A DNA stretch of 31,129 bases from DATEEG01 sp035525055 (GTDB taxonomy: Bacteria; Actinomycetota; Acidimicrobiia; Spongiisociales; ZC4RG35). Shown here in pieces: positions 1 through 7,673 of the stretch. Made by a program: the position numbers and the translations under genes. Within the stretch, counting starts at the first letter, position 1; every line of letters starts with the position of its first letter. The notes beneath the pieces are model-generated. The model worked only from the letters and a program-made list of their open reading frames with translations. It ran no database searches and had not been told where the DNA came from. The stretch is taken from NCBI GenBank assembly GCA_035525055.1, contig DATLEZ010000150.1, positions 1 through 31,129 on the forward strand. Reading direction: 5' to 3'.

Positions 1-121
1 AAATCCCCAACGAGTCGACTATCTCCTCTTCCACCAGGCGGGTCTCGTCGTCGATTTGGCCATGGCCACCCATGAACTCGTCGATGATCCGCTCTCGTAT
101 CGCTGCGCTGATATCTGACAT
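1..121 (-). CDS. Acyl carrier protein, N-terminal 40 residues (runs off window)
   Basis: The reverse strand reads from an ATG at 121 with a GAGGG ribosome-binding site four bases upstream. The peptide is rich in Asp, Glu and Ile and ends in VDSLGI. DSL with a following hydrophobic residue is the 4'-phosphopantetheine attachment motif of acyl and peptidyl carrier proteins, and about 35-40 residues before it is the normal spacing. The rest of the gene lies outside the window. A free-standing carrier protein beside SGNH-type esterases suggests acyl-group handling for a surface glycan or lipid rather than housekeeping fatty-acid synthesis, but that is inference. A carrier domain at the start of a longer protein cannot be excluded. 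Confidence 0.8.
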   Translation of the reverse strand, partial: MSDISAAIRERIIDEFMGGHGQIDDETRLVEEEIVDSLGI

Positions 122-331
122 AAAACCCTCGTTAACTGCCCTTCTCTGGAGGTCGTGCGCCTAACCGAGCCATGCGAGACACCTCAAAGCTCGGCATGAC
201 AAAGCACCAGCACTCCCTAACTGTTCGACCAACCCACCCGACATGAAAGAGTAGTCGCGCCCCTCTGTGCTGTCCAGGCTCAAAAGTCGTATCGCCACTG
301 AGAGACTGCGATTAACCTACTCCAGTGAGGG
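122..331. promoter_or_regulatory. Divergent intergenic region between carrier protein and exported esterase
   Basis: These 210 bases separate two outward-facing genes and must hold both promoters. No open frame of note is present. An inverted repeat, CCGAGC at 165-170 and GCTCGG at 189-194 with an 18-base spacer, is the only symmetrical element I see and could be an operator. No convincing -35/-10 pair was identified. Confidence 0.35.
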
Positions 332-1636
332 ATGGAGATGGGAATGGGAAGTGGTGTTGGTTATCGCCGGGGTCGTCCCGCACTGCTAGCTATCTGCCTG
401 GTCGTCCCATTGTTCCTAGGACTGGTTGTTACCCCGGCTGGCGCAGCTCAAAAGGATTGCGGTGCCACATCTACAGGTCTGGTTCCACTGACGGAGTTGG
501 GCACCGCCACTTACCAGGGGGAAGTAGGTGGTCTCTACCCCGGAGGCGGCAACGACATTCCTCCGGATCATCTTCAAACAGGCATGGAGTCTGCTTCTGA
601 GGTAGTGCCGCGGCTCCCGGATGGTGCGCCCGATCCAGGCGGACGTATCGTTTTCATATCGATCGGTGTCTCGAACACCTTGGCGGAGTTTAATGCGTTC
701 AACGCCGCGGTTCTCGACGATTCCGAGATCAGTCCAGCCCTGATCTTGGTTAACGGAGCTCAAGTCGGTAGGGCATTGGGGCAATGGGCGTCGGCGAACT
801 CAGACTCGACCTGGAATCGCCTGGACCGAAACCTGGCCGACTCTGGGGTGACACCTGAACAGGTGCAAGTTGCCTGGATAATGCTGCCCTCCAAGACTCG
901 CGGACCAGTTACCTTGGACGCCGCTGAAAAAGAGATTCCGCTCTACGTTGAGGTGTTGCAGGAAGCGAAGAGAAGGTACACGAATCTGAGGCTCGCCTAT
1001 CTGTCGAGTCGAATCTATGGGGGCTATATTCCCGACGCGGACTCCGAACCGAATGCATACCAGCACGGCTTTGCGATGAAGTGGGTGATCGAGGAACAGA
1101 TACAAGGGTCGGCTGAGCTGGATCCGGACTCGTCGGACGGCTCGTCGATGGCGCCTTGGATCTCCTGGGGTCCATACCTATGGGCCGATGGCCTTGTTCC
1201 GCGAGAGGACGGTTTGGTGTGGGAATGCGACGATGTCGCAAGTGATGGAGTTCACCCAAGCGAATCCGGTCAGACCAAAGTCGCCGGCCTCCTTATGGAG
1301 CATTTCAGGTCGGATCCGACATCCACCGGTTGGTTCATCGGTGACGGGGTTATTGCCGTTTCGCCGGCGACCACCACCACCACCGTTAGCCCATCTGAAA
1401 CCACAGCTTCTAACGAAGCATCGTTGACGACGGCCACGAGTCGGTCCGAGGGCTACGTGGGTCCGCAGGCCACGACGGACGGAAACAGAAACCAACCTTC
1501 CTCAACGTCGTGGTGGCCACTGCTTGTGGCGGCCTTGGTCGGTGCGGCGGTTGCAGCAATAGTCACGGCGGTTGTTCTTCACCGTCAAGCCGTTCTTGCT
1601 CCCCGTCCTCAGCAGAATGAGGGCGTGGACGGCTGA
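332..1636 (+). CDS. Exported, membrane-anchored SGNH/GDSL-type hydrolase
   Basis: This is probably a serine esterase or acetyl-esterase acting outside the membrane. Residues 1-39 form a signal peptide (basic stretch, hydrophobic core, AGAA cleavage region). SGNH features visible are ISIGVSN near 109-115 with the likely nucleophile Ser114, a VNGAQ block with Asn141, and DGVHPSESG at 305-313 with the Asp305-x-x-His308 pair. A Thr/Ser-rich linker follows (about 345-390). A C-terminal transmembrane helix (about 395-418) and a basic tail would tether it to the membrane. GAGGG directly abuts the ATG at 332, so the in-frame ATG at 338 may be the true start. It stops 3 bases from the convergent end of the SGNH-like gene at 1640. 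The substrate is unknown; an acylated exopolysaccharide fits the context. Confidence 0.6.
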   Translation: MEMGMGSGVGYRRGRPALLAICLVVPLFLGLVVTPAGAAQKDCGATSTGLVPLTELGTATYQGEVGGLYPGGGNDIPPDHLQTGMESASEVVPRLPDGAPDPGGRIVFISIGVSNTLAEFNAFNAAVLDDSEISPALILVNGAQVGRALGQWASANSDSTWNRLDRNLADSGVTPEQVQVAWIMLPSKTRGPVTLDAAEKEIPLYVEVLQEAKRRYTNLRLAYLSSRIYGGYIPDADSEPNAYQHGFAMKWVIEEQIQGSAELDPDSSDGSSMAPWISWGPYLWADGLVPREDGLVWECDDVASDGVHPSESGQTKVAGLLMEHFRSDPTSTGWFIGDGVIAVSPATTTTTVSPSETTASNEASLTTATSRSEGYVGPQATTDGNRNQPSSTSWWPLLVAALVGAAVAAIVTAVVLHRQAVLAPRPQQNEGVDG

Positions 1637-1639
1637 TAT

Positions 1640-2629
1640 TCAGAGGACTTCTCGCTCACGGAGAATGCGGTAGCCCTCCAGCGCGACTGGTGCGAACTGC
1701 TGCTCAGAGAAATGGGCGAAGTCCACCTGTTGACGAACTCCGCCACGCTTGAGGATCCGATCGACGTCGAGAATGTCGAAGTCCAGCTGAGCCGACAGTT
1801 CCGCTAGGGCAATATTGAACTCCCTCCGGCGTTGTGTGTCGGACTGCTTTATCAAGCGGTAGCTATGGACCGGTTCGCCTGGGTCGACTGTGAGCAGGTT
1901 GAAAACCAGCACGCGGGCGCCGATCCCTGATTGGAGCCGCTCAACAACGCTTGCGAATGATTCCCTAAACTCCCCAACAGTCAGACGGCCGACGCTCTCG
2001 AAGTTCTCATTGAACCATTTGACTGCCGACATGTCAGTGAGCACTCGGTCCATGGACTGGCTCAACCAGAACCCTCCTGGATCGACCAAAAACCCGTGTC
2101 GGCGGTGTCGATACAAAGTTCGCGAGAAATCGGGTGCCAGGGACAGAACGACAACAGTCTTGGGAAAGACCCCCTTGAATCGGGGGTTCGGGATCTCGAA
2201 CGTGGGTTCGAAAAGGCGGGCTTTGAAATAGTCCTGCCTCAACGACAGGCGCTCCCTGGCATGCTCCTGAGCATCGGTCGCCGCCTCATCATGACAGGCA
2301 ACTTCTAGCATAAAATCAGAGCGCGACCCGGCAATCTGGATCGGGTCCCTCACAATGCAACACGAGCCCTTGATGGTCTTGCGGATCATTGGTGCCATAG
2401 AGAACATGGCAGGCAGGTCGCAAGCGCCCCGCAAGTAGATCCCCACACTCCGCTCTCCTGATTCACGGGACTGGATCAAAATATAGGACTTCCCCGAAGT
2501 CTGTATGTGAGTGGGGCTGTTGATGACCTTCGGTTTCCTATACACCCGATGGATGAGCCTGCCCAAAGACGGGTTGGACCGCGCCAGGGTCCGTATCACT
2601 TTGGCCGAGCGGATCTTCAAGGAGCTCAT
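1640..2629 (-). CDS. SGNH/GDSL-like hydrolase domain protein, cytoplasmic
   Basis: A 329-residue protein with no signal peptide. The C-terminal half has an alpha/beta SGNH-like pattern: strand KTVVVLSLAP at 157-166, strand ARVLVFNLLT at 238-247 with Asn244, strand FDILDVDRIL, and VDFAHFS at 302-308 giving the Asp303-x-x-His306 pair expected before the last helix. A clear nucleophilic GDS serine is not evident, so it may be inactive or divergent. The N-terminal ~130 residues match no family I recognise. Its ATG overlaps the stop of the lipoyl-like gene upstream (ATGA), indicating translational coupling and probable joint function. The family assignment is moderate and the function unknown; an acyltransferase or esterase role in glycan acylation is plausible from context. 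Confidence 0.5.
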   Translation of the reverse strand: MSSLKIRSAKVIRTLARSNPSLGRLIHRVYRKPKVINSPTHIQTSGKSYILIQSRESGERSVGIYLRGACDLPAMFSMAPMIRKTIKGSCCIVRDPIQIAGSRSDFMLEVACHDEAATDAQEHARERLSLRQDYFKARLFEPTFEIPNPRFKGVFPKTVVVLSLAPDFSRTLYRHRRHGFLVDPGGFWLSQSMDRVLTDMSAVKWFNENFESVGRLTVGEFRESFASVVERLQSGIGARVLVFNLLTVDPGEPVHSYRLIKQSDTQRRREFNIALAELSAQLDFDILDVDRILKRGGVRQQVDFAHFSEQQFAPVALEGYRILREREVL

Positions 2630-3045
2630 TGCACACTCTCCCTGGCGAGATTGACCACCACTCGAGCTGGCGAGCGCTCCTTTGACCGACCGAGAGCAAA
2701 CTGGGAGTCGTCGTGACCAACGAGTAACAAGGCCAGAAGGTCTCCAGTCCTCACCTCTTTGCCCTCAGCAACGATGATCTCAGAAAGGGTGCCGACCTCG
2801 ACCGAAGTAAGCCGATAGCGGATCAACAGATCCGATCTCGTCCGGAACTTGGGTTTGCTGGGTTTGCTCAACCTGGTCGTCGCCTGGGCGCCAAGGCGGC
2901 GCCGCATCCGGGCTACCTCGGCCACGTCGACTTCGCAAAGGTCATCGCCGTAGTTGATCACTTCACCTTCCTTCTTATGCCACTTGGCGATTACTCCGCG
3001 GTCGACGGCGGCGGCCAGTCGCGGAAGTTCAAGTCGCAAAATCAC
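2626..3045 (-). CDS. Lipoyl/biotinyl-fold protein lacking the modified lysine
   Basis: Starts at GTG 3045 behind a strong AAGGAGGG site six bases upstream. The 139-residue product has two half-motifs of a biotinyl/lipoyl domain. Residues 14-43 include GVIAKWHKKEGEVINYGDDL, the usual first half. Residues 85-109 include GTLSEIIVAEGKEVRTGDLL, the usual second half. Normally the halves meet in a tight hairpin carrying DKA or MKM. Here that position reads EVDVAEVA with no lysine, and a basic insertion of about 40 residues (46-84) separates the halves. Lysines 61, 64 and 66 lie inside the insertion. It is therefore unlikely to be a normal lipoylated or biotinylated carrier and may be a structural adaptor for the coupled SGNH-like protein. 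Domain identity is from pattern recognition only. Confidence 0.6.
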   Translation of the reverse strand: MILRLELPRLAAAVDRGVIAKWHKKEGEVINYGDDLCEVDVAEVARMRRRLGAQATTRLSKPSKPKFRTRSDLLIRYRLTSVEVGTLSEIIVAEGKEVRTGDLLALLLVGHDDSQFALGRSKERSPARVVVNLARESVQ

Positions 3046-3199
3046 TACTCACCCTCCTTGAGCATGCTCCCGCCAACGCTTCCAACCTCGAGTATTGAAG
3101 AGCAGGTTGCGCCTGCGGCACCCCTAACAATCCTCCCGTCTCCCATAATCTTGAACTTAACCCGCCAAACTAGCTGGGTGCTAGGCGGCTGTCTATCCT

Positions 3200-3905
3200 T
3201 CAAGGGCTGGATTGCGCCGTCGACAGCTCATCGATAAAGGGACCCGGTGAGAGTAGGTGGCGTGCCCCGAGCGGTCCAGCTAGTGGCCCGACGCCGACCT
3301 GGCGATATTGGTGGTCGTCGGGGTCGACGAAGCCGGTCGGGTTGAAGGGGGTGGCCTCGAATAGCCGTTCTCCGCGGCTGGGGATGAAGAGGCCCATTAG
3401 CGGCGGCCCGTTAGCGGCGGACCATGCCCCGCAAACCAGCCGCCAAGACCGGCGCCGGTGGAGACCACCCTGGTGACTTGGATCCCCGTCAGCGAGACCC
3501 AGCCCCGCTCGGTGGTCGTATCCTCGCTCCCGAGTGGAGTGTCGGAGTCGTAGACGTAGCCCTGAACCGTGTCGTCGACTTGAGGACGTAGATCGAGGCA
3601 ACGGTGAAGGCGTTGCCGTTGGCGTGTTGTTCGGTTGACGCGATTGCCAGGGTCCAGGTTTCTGCGTCGATCGTCGAAACGGTTAAAGGATCCGAGATCC
3701 ATTCCCCCATGTACTGGTCCTGATGCTCGACCTGGCCCAGCGACGTATTGGTGACCGAAGTTTGGCTGGTGCCTTTGGTCGTCTCCAAATCCCGCGCACC
3801 GTTCCCGGCATCGTCGAACGTTCCGACCGGAAGGGCGGTCGACAGTTCCGTCCCGACATAGCCGCCGGTGTTGTCAGTGGTGGCGCGAAGGTAGAGCTTG
3901 CTCAC
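3200..3905 (-). pseudogene. Frameshifted gene for a beta-rich protein of unknown function (two indels)
   Basis: Reading runs from GTG at 3905 (MSKLYLRATTDN...) in one frame to about 3566, in a second frame to about 3410, and in a third to a stop at 3200-3202. Two small changes restore one frame. One is adding a G in the AAGTCGACG near 3562-3566, giving YVLKVDDTVQGYVYDSD. The other is removing one copy of the 14-bp tandem duplication at 3393-3420, giving GHGPPLMGLFIPSRGE. The repaired length, 706+1-14=693 bases, is exactly 231 codons, supporting a 230-residue ancestor. The product is Thr/Ser/Gly-rich with no signal peptide and no family I recognise. It begins 30 bases after the exported protein at 3936-4955 and was probably its operon partner. 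Assembly error is the alternative to true decay. Confidence 0.65.
3393..3420 (+). repeat. 14-bp imperfect tandem duplication that shifts the frame
   Basis: CCCATTAGCGGCGG at 3393-3406 is followed directly by CCCGTTAGCGGCGG at 3407-3420, differing at one base. Because 14 is not a multiple of three, the second copy causes one of the two frameshifts in the surrounding pseudogene. Confidence 0.85.
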
Positions 3906-3935
3906 GAGACCTCACTTCGCCGGACGCCCATCGGC

Positions 3936-4955
3936 TTAGGGGAGGAACGCTTCCACGGTCCCGCCGTTTAGCCCCGAGTAGTAGACGACCGCACCGGGAA
4001 TATTGTCGGGGCCGTAAGCGACCACCGCCACCGTCCCATCCGAGCCGTCGGCGTCGGTCAGTTGGAAATGAACCCCGGGCACCCCGACCGCAGTATTCCG
4101 ATAGTCCCTGATCTCGACGACCTGCCCGTCGGCATTACGGAAGAGGATCAGCGGAGTCTCGGCAACACCGTCAGAAGGCTCATAGCTGCCCTGATGGATG
4201 CCGTCCAAGTCGTGACAGAACTGGTTCGGGTACAACTGGACGGCAGTGCCAGTGTTCTCGGTGCCGTCGAAGAAGCGGTTGCCGTGTCCGGCCCCGTTGA
4301 TCAGCATGTACCCCGACGATTCTTCGAGGACGGTGACGGCGAACCGTCCGACCGGCAGCCCGCCCTCCACATCTTCACCAACCTTGACTCCCCCTTCGAT
4401 GAGATGCCCGTAGGAGCAAAGGTAGGAGATGCGGTCGCCTATCCCCCAGCCGTAGCCGGTCTGGTAGGGAAGCTCGAACAGGTAGGGAGGCGCCCACCAT
4501 ATGTTCACGCCTGCCTGGATCACCGAGAAGGGGAAGGCGAACCGGGCGCCGGTCGGACTGATGATCGTCTCCGGGAAGGTGATGGTCGTGGGAGGCTGAG
4601 TCGTAGTGGTGGTCGGTGGCGCTGTCGTGGTCGTGTCCGGTGGTGGTGCGTCCGGTGGTCGTGTGTCCGGTGGTCGTGTGCCTTGGTGTCGTGCATCGGA
4701 CGTTGATGCAAGAGTTGTGGCCGTCTCGGCACTTGTGGCCGTCTCGAGTGTCGTGTTCGCCTCAGCGGTCGCGGTCGTGTTCGAAGCTGTCAGCCCCTCG
4801 ACATGGACAAGCGACTCCTCGTCGCCGTAAGTAGCGGACATGGGGTCGCCGCTCGCTGAATGGTGGACGGGGGCGTCCGGAATCCATTGGGTTAAAGCCA
4901 CCACCGATACGGCCATTACGACAACCAAAGCAACTAGATAAGCAATTCTCTGCAT
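3936..4955 (-). CDS. Exported protein with Thr/Pro-rich linker and unknown globular domain
   Basis: Starts at ATG 4955 after AAGGAAGGGG. Residues 1-22 are a hydrophobic signal or anchor segment. A long Ala/Thr/Glu-rich stretch follows (about 50-90), then RPPD repeats and polythreonine (about 93-125), typical of actinobacterial secreted proteins whose linker crosses the cell wall. The remaining ~205 residues form a compact Gly/aromatic-rich domain with FPFSVIQAGVNIWWAPP, GYGWGIGDRISYLCSYGH and NGAGHGNRFFDGTENTGTAV. Two cysteines (in YLCSYGH and NQFCHDL) could form a disulfide. I do not recognise the family. The RPPD codons are themselves a short DNA repeat (about 4635-4690). It sits upstream of and co-oriented with the frameshifted gene at 3200-3905. 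Confidence 0.75.
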   Translation of the reverse strand: MQRIAYLVALVVVMAVSVVALTQWIPDAPVHHSASGDPMSATYGDEESLVHVEGLTASNTTATAEANTTLETATSAETATTLASTSDARHQGTRPPDTRPPDAPPPDTTTTAPPTTTTTQPPTTITFPETIISPTGARFAFPFSVIQAGVNIWWAPPYLFELPYQTGYGWGIGDRISYLCSYGHLIEGGVKVGEDVEGGLPVGRFAVTVLEESSGYMLINGAGHGNRFFDGTENTGTAVQLYPNQFCHDLDGIHQGSYEPSDGVAETPLILFRNADGQVVEIRDYRNTAVGVPGVHFQLTDADGSDGTVAVVAYGPDNIPGAVVYYSGLNGGTVEAFLP

Positions 4956-5076
4956 GATGTCCCCTTCCTTGGACGTGTTTGTATCGGCAGGTTGGTTCGG
5001 TTATGAACCCCGGAAAGTAAGAGAGGACTAGTCGCTGGGGCAAGGGCGAGGATTCCCGAAACAACCATCTACTGCT

Positions 5077-5598
5077 TCAGTAGGGAAATTGGTGCGCGCC
5101 GGCTGTCCCGGCTTGCGGAGAAAACGGTGGCTTACACCGCTTTGGGGCTTTTCTGGCTAGGAGGCTTGAGTCGGTGTGGGGGAACGGGATCCCGAGCCAT
5201 GCGTGACAAAAGGCTACGGCAGCCGCTCCGGAGAAGAAGTGCGAATGGATGATGATGTCGATTGGCCCATGTTCGGTTGCCAGCCACGGAGCCACCCTCG
5301 TCCGGACTACCCGATTGCTCAACCAACCGAAGTCGCGCTCGCGAGTGGGGACGCTTTAGCAATACGACCGGGACGACGTAACCTCCGTGATGACCGCCCC
5401 CCTCCACAGCGGCCTTGAGTCGACGGGGAGGTTGGGATTCACAGTGACCTCGACGACATCAGCGAGCGTTCCGACTGCTCTAGCCAAGTCTCGAATGAAT
5501 AGGGGCCTGCTCCCTAGGCCCAGCATCAAACAATGGACCTCGGCCGATCCGACGAAATGACGGTCTACCGTTAGAAATAGGTGGCCCAGCGGGTTCAA
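5077..5598 (-). pseudogene. Glycosyltransferase family 4 N-terminal fragment with in-frame stop
   Basis: One reverse-strand frame runs from 5598 to 5077, broken only by a TAA at 5356-5358 (TGC TAA AGC). After it the reading includes GPIDIIIHSHFFSGAAAVAF and GIPFPHTDSSLLARK. These match the N-terminal Rossmann half of GT-B family 4 glycosyltransferases, where a nucleotide-sugar enzyme has an HSHF strand followed by a GVPFVHTDHSL-like strand. Before the stop, VGSAEVHCLML and DLARAVG..DVVEVTVNP fit the usual first strand and helix. The sugar-donor-binding C-terminal half is absent, so the gene is both truncated and interrupted. No start codon with a ribosome-binding site is seen near 5598. Confidence 0.55.
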
Positions 5599-5646
5599 TT
5601 TTGGCTACCTTCGCTCCAGTACGACCCTGTTCCAGGCCATGCTCGG

Positions 5647-5685
5647 AGTCACCCCTCGGTCTACACCAGTCACCCCTCGGTCTAC
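5647..5685 (+). repeat. 21-bp tandem duplication in decayed DNA
   Basis: AGTCACCCCTCGGTCTAC occurs at 5647-5664 and again at 5668-5685, a period of 21 bases (three heptamers). It lies just before the decayed sulfotransferase and has no visible role. Confidence 0.8.
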
Positions 5686-5699
5686 GCTGCCGGAGACGC

Positions 5700-6480
5700 A
5701 CTACTTCCGAAAGTTCCGGGGGTCGTCTTCGGCGCCCCTGATCGCTCGGGCTGGTATTTCCACGGGCTGCCAAGTGCTGCACTGGGCGAGCTGATCCAGG
5801 CGTTAAATGGCCTGCCTAGGGTGGCGGAGGGTTGGCCCTTTCGTCGGTTCATATGGGCGCGCTTTCGTCAGTTTGGTCGTTGCGGCCGCGGTGGGTTCGG
5901 CCAACTCTGTCTGAGTGAAGAAATCACTCCTTCATCTCGACATCGACTAGATCACGCGGTACGCATGTGACGCGGTGTGCCTGCACATTGTTCTCGATGG
6001 GCGCGATGCGGTGACCTCCATGCCTGCGCTGTGCCAGACAGATCCGACACGCTGGATTCCACAGCTCATCCCAGCTCTGCGCCCAAGCGGACCTGGCGTC
6101 TCTCCCATTGACGGTGAATCTCTTTGACGCAGCGGTGCGGCCCAGGAGAACCGCGATATTGCTGAGACCCCGGCGACGGCGTGGCAATCGCCTTCATGCT
6201 TTGATCATCTATGAGGATCTGGTCGCCGATCCCGCCACCGCTCTGGTTGCTGTCTGTGACGCGATCGGTATTGCTTTTCATGAATCATTTCCTCTCGCCC
6301 GGGGACATGGCCGGCTAGGTGACCGGAGATCGTGTTGGTCTAGCCCACATGGAGGCGGTGTTCGGTGCTCTCCACCCCGACCCATCGGGCGTTCGCGGAG
6401 CTCCCCCGGATCCCAGCGCTACATAGGTTCGTACCTCGCGGGCCACGGCGACGTCAACGCGGCACTTGATGTTGAGGTTT
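5700..6480 (+). pseudogene. Decayed sulfotransferase (three frames, internal stops)
   Basis: Fragments in order match a PAPS-dependent sulfotransferase. VVFGAPDRSG near 5720-5750 resembles the 5'-phosphosulfate loop (usually GxPRSGTT). KKSLLHLDID then ITRYACDAVCLHIV lead to LDGRDAVTSM at about 5990-6023, the 3'-phosphate-binding motif (usually VRDGRDVVxSM). IIYEDLVADPATALVAVCDA at about 6204-6263 is the family's RYEDLVxDP block. These three pieces lie in three different frames, and the middle one also carries a TAG. The gene is therefore beyond simple repair. It runs tail to tail into the intact sulfotransferase ending at 6479. Exact borders are uncertain. Confidence 0.6.
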
Positions 6481-7318
6481 AGCGGTAACCGAACCGCTCC
6501 ATCCGGACCCGGCAAATCCCAGTGATGAATTCGAGGTTGTCGCCGAAAAACTCCCATGGGTCGATGCCCCGGTGAGACCCACGCGGCTGGTACTGGCGGT
6601 CGACGCTGGCTGATATATCCTTGGTCTCTCTAAGCCCGAGAGATTCGGCCAGAACTCTTAACGTTCCAACCTTGTCGGCGACGAAGTCCTCGTATCGAAT
6701 GAGCTGCATCTGCTGTGTCCGGTCCAGGTAGACGTCGGCAATTAGGTTCCAGCGGTGTGCCAGCACTTCAGCTGGTCGGCTCGACGCCAACTCGAGACCG
6801 TCCCCTTGAAGGATCGCCCGCCAGGCGGCAGGCAAATTGGACCACCGGTCGCTGTCGATCTGGTCCAACGTGCCGGGAAGGTCTAAGCGGTCCAGAATGC
6901 TGCGGATATTGTCGCTGGGTTCTCGTATCACGAAAGCGAACTTCGCCCTCGGGAAGGCCTGTCGCAACTCCTCGTAAATCAACGTTAGGTTGGGATGCTT
7001 GATGATGGCACGGGAGAAATCGAGTCGGTTTCGGCGCAACAGACGGGAAAATGGGACTTGTCCCGCCCTAATGGGGAGGATCAGCTGATCCCCGATCTCT
7101 CTTCGGAGATCGTTGGTGGCTGTCAAACCCGATATCTCTCCCAACAGAAGCGCAATAGCGGACGTTCCCGACTTCTGGTTGCCAAGGATGAAAATGGGAG
7201 CAGGATGTCTCGTGGCAAAGGTGTTGCCGAATCGGTGCCGGATTCGGTGAGCCAGCGTCACCGGCGAAGTATGCCACGCGACGTTTCGACTCTCTGCTCG
7301 CCTGATGAATCGTGGCAA
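6479..7318 (-). CDS. PAPS-dependent sulfotransferase
   Basis: Likely transfers sulfate from PAPS to a sugar hydroxyl, probably on the surface polysaccharide made by the neighbouring locus. The 279-residue length is normal. Motifs are the 5'-phosphosulfate loop FILGNQKSGTSA (43-54), IIKHPN (105-110) at the position of the usual EKTP strand, the 3'-phosphate site FAFVIREPSDNIRS (127-140), and LIRYEDFVADKVGTL (206-220) before the C-terminal helices. The annotated start is TTG at 7318 without a clear ribosome-binding site. The frame stays open further upstream, so the N-terminus is uncertain. It faces away from the duplicated leader at 7361. A wrecked relative lies directly downstream on the other strand. 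Confidence 0.8.
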   Translation of the reverse strand: MPRFIRRAESRNVAWHTSPVTLAHRIRHRFGNTFATRHPAPIFILGNQKSGTSAIALLLGEISGLTATNDLRREIGDQLILPIRAGQVPFSRLLRRNRLDFSRAIIKHPNLTLIYEELRQAFPRAKFAFVIREPSDNIRSILDRLDLPGTLDQIDSDRWSNLPAAWRAILQGDGLELASSRPAEVLAHRWNLIADVYLDRTQQMQLIRYEDFVADKVGTLRVLAESLGLRETKDISASVDRQYQPRGSHRGIDPWEFFGDNLEFITGICRVRMERFGYR

Positions 7319-7360
7319 CTGACGGGTCTTCTGAGCAGAGAGCTCGAAGTCACCCGAACT

Positions 7361-7520
7361 CCTCTGGGGAGATCCGATGAGCCCCCCAGATTTCCATGGC
7401 GGAACCCTTTCGGCACCGACTAGCTTGACCCGCTACCTCCCGGGGGGGAGGGCACAGGTGAGTGGTTAACTCTGGAGGTCTCGAGTGGCGGATGGGGCGG
7501 AGAAGAGCGGTGTCACCTCA
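7361..7520 (+). promoter_or_regulatory. Duplicated leader, copy A (before small protein and MFS gene)
   Basis: Matches copy B at 9357-9506 with roughly two thirds identity by eye. Conserved blocks in order are CCTCTGG, TCCGAT, CCCCCC, GCGGAACCCT, CTAG, TTGA, the 15-mer CCTCCCGGGGGGGAG (7436-7450), GATGGGGC and GTCACCTCA (7512-7520). The 15-mer is self-complementary at its ends and can form a GC hairpin. The copy lies between the divergent sulfotransferase start and the small gene at 7485, and overlaps that gene's first codons. It is either a shared operator/leader RNA or a recombination-generated duplication. Confidence 0.6.
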
Positions 7521-7664
7521 GCGGAATGGCTCGCAAGGATAGGCGCGCCGACGTGGTGCAACCAAGAGCGCGTTGACAGCTTGTTGGTGGTGGATCTGCG
7601 CGAAGAGGCGTCTTTGACCAAGACCGCGGTGGGGTTCGAATCCGCCCCATCAACGGCCGAGTAG
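7485..7664 (+). CDS. 59-residue small protein coupled to the MFS gene
   Basis: Starts at GTG 7485, six bases after CTGGAGG, an ideal ribosome-binding site. It stops at TAG 7662-7664, nine bases before the MFS start, with GGAGAAG in the gap, so the two genes look translationally coupled. The product is acidic and soluble: about ADGAEKSGVTSAEWLARIG, then VDSLLVVDLREEASLTKTA. It has no membrane segment and one cysteine. Its residues GVTSAEW line up with GVTSMAW at the extended N-terminus of the dehydratase after copy B of the leader, so the duplication reaches into coding sequence. No family is recognised. The ribosome-binding site and spacing are the main support. Confidence 0.55.
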   Translation: MADGAEKSGVTSAEWLARIGAPTWCNQERVDSLLVVDLREEASLTKTAVGFESAPSTAE

Positions 7665-7673
7665 GAGAAGCTC

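Noticed and set aside
2977..3237. Plus-strand open frame across the lipoyl-like gene start
   Set aside because: Antisense to a gene with a strong ribosome-binding site; no family features or start signal.
5581..5970. 129-codon plus-strand open frame as a working gene
   Set aside because: Contains a 21-bp tandem duplication, lacks a ribosome-binding site, and its only sensible part is the degenerate first motif of the decayed sulfotransferase.
7361..7420. AGGGTTCCGC on the reverse strand of the leaders as a guanidine-I (ykkC) riboswitch
   Set aside because: Only this ten-base motif matches; the downstream GGTCCGAGAG and ACGGGATAAAAGCCCGGGAGA-like elements are missing and the strand is opposite to the flanking plus-strand genes.
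7395..7450. GCGGAACCCT...CTAG in the duplicated leader as a c-di-AMP (ydaO) riboswitch
   Set aside because: The GGGTGAATC and CAGCTAAC cores of that class are absent from both copies.
7629..7655. GGGGTTCGAATCCGCCCC looks like a tRNA T-arm or attachment-site core
   Set aside because: The T-stem pairs poorly (G-G and T-C mismatches), no matching acceptor, D or anticodon arms exist upstream, and the bases lie inside the small coding frame 7485-7664.
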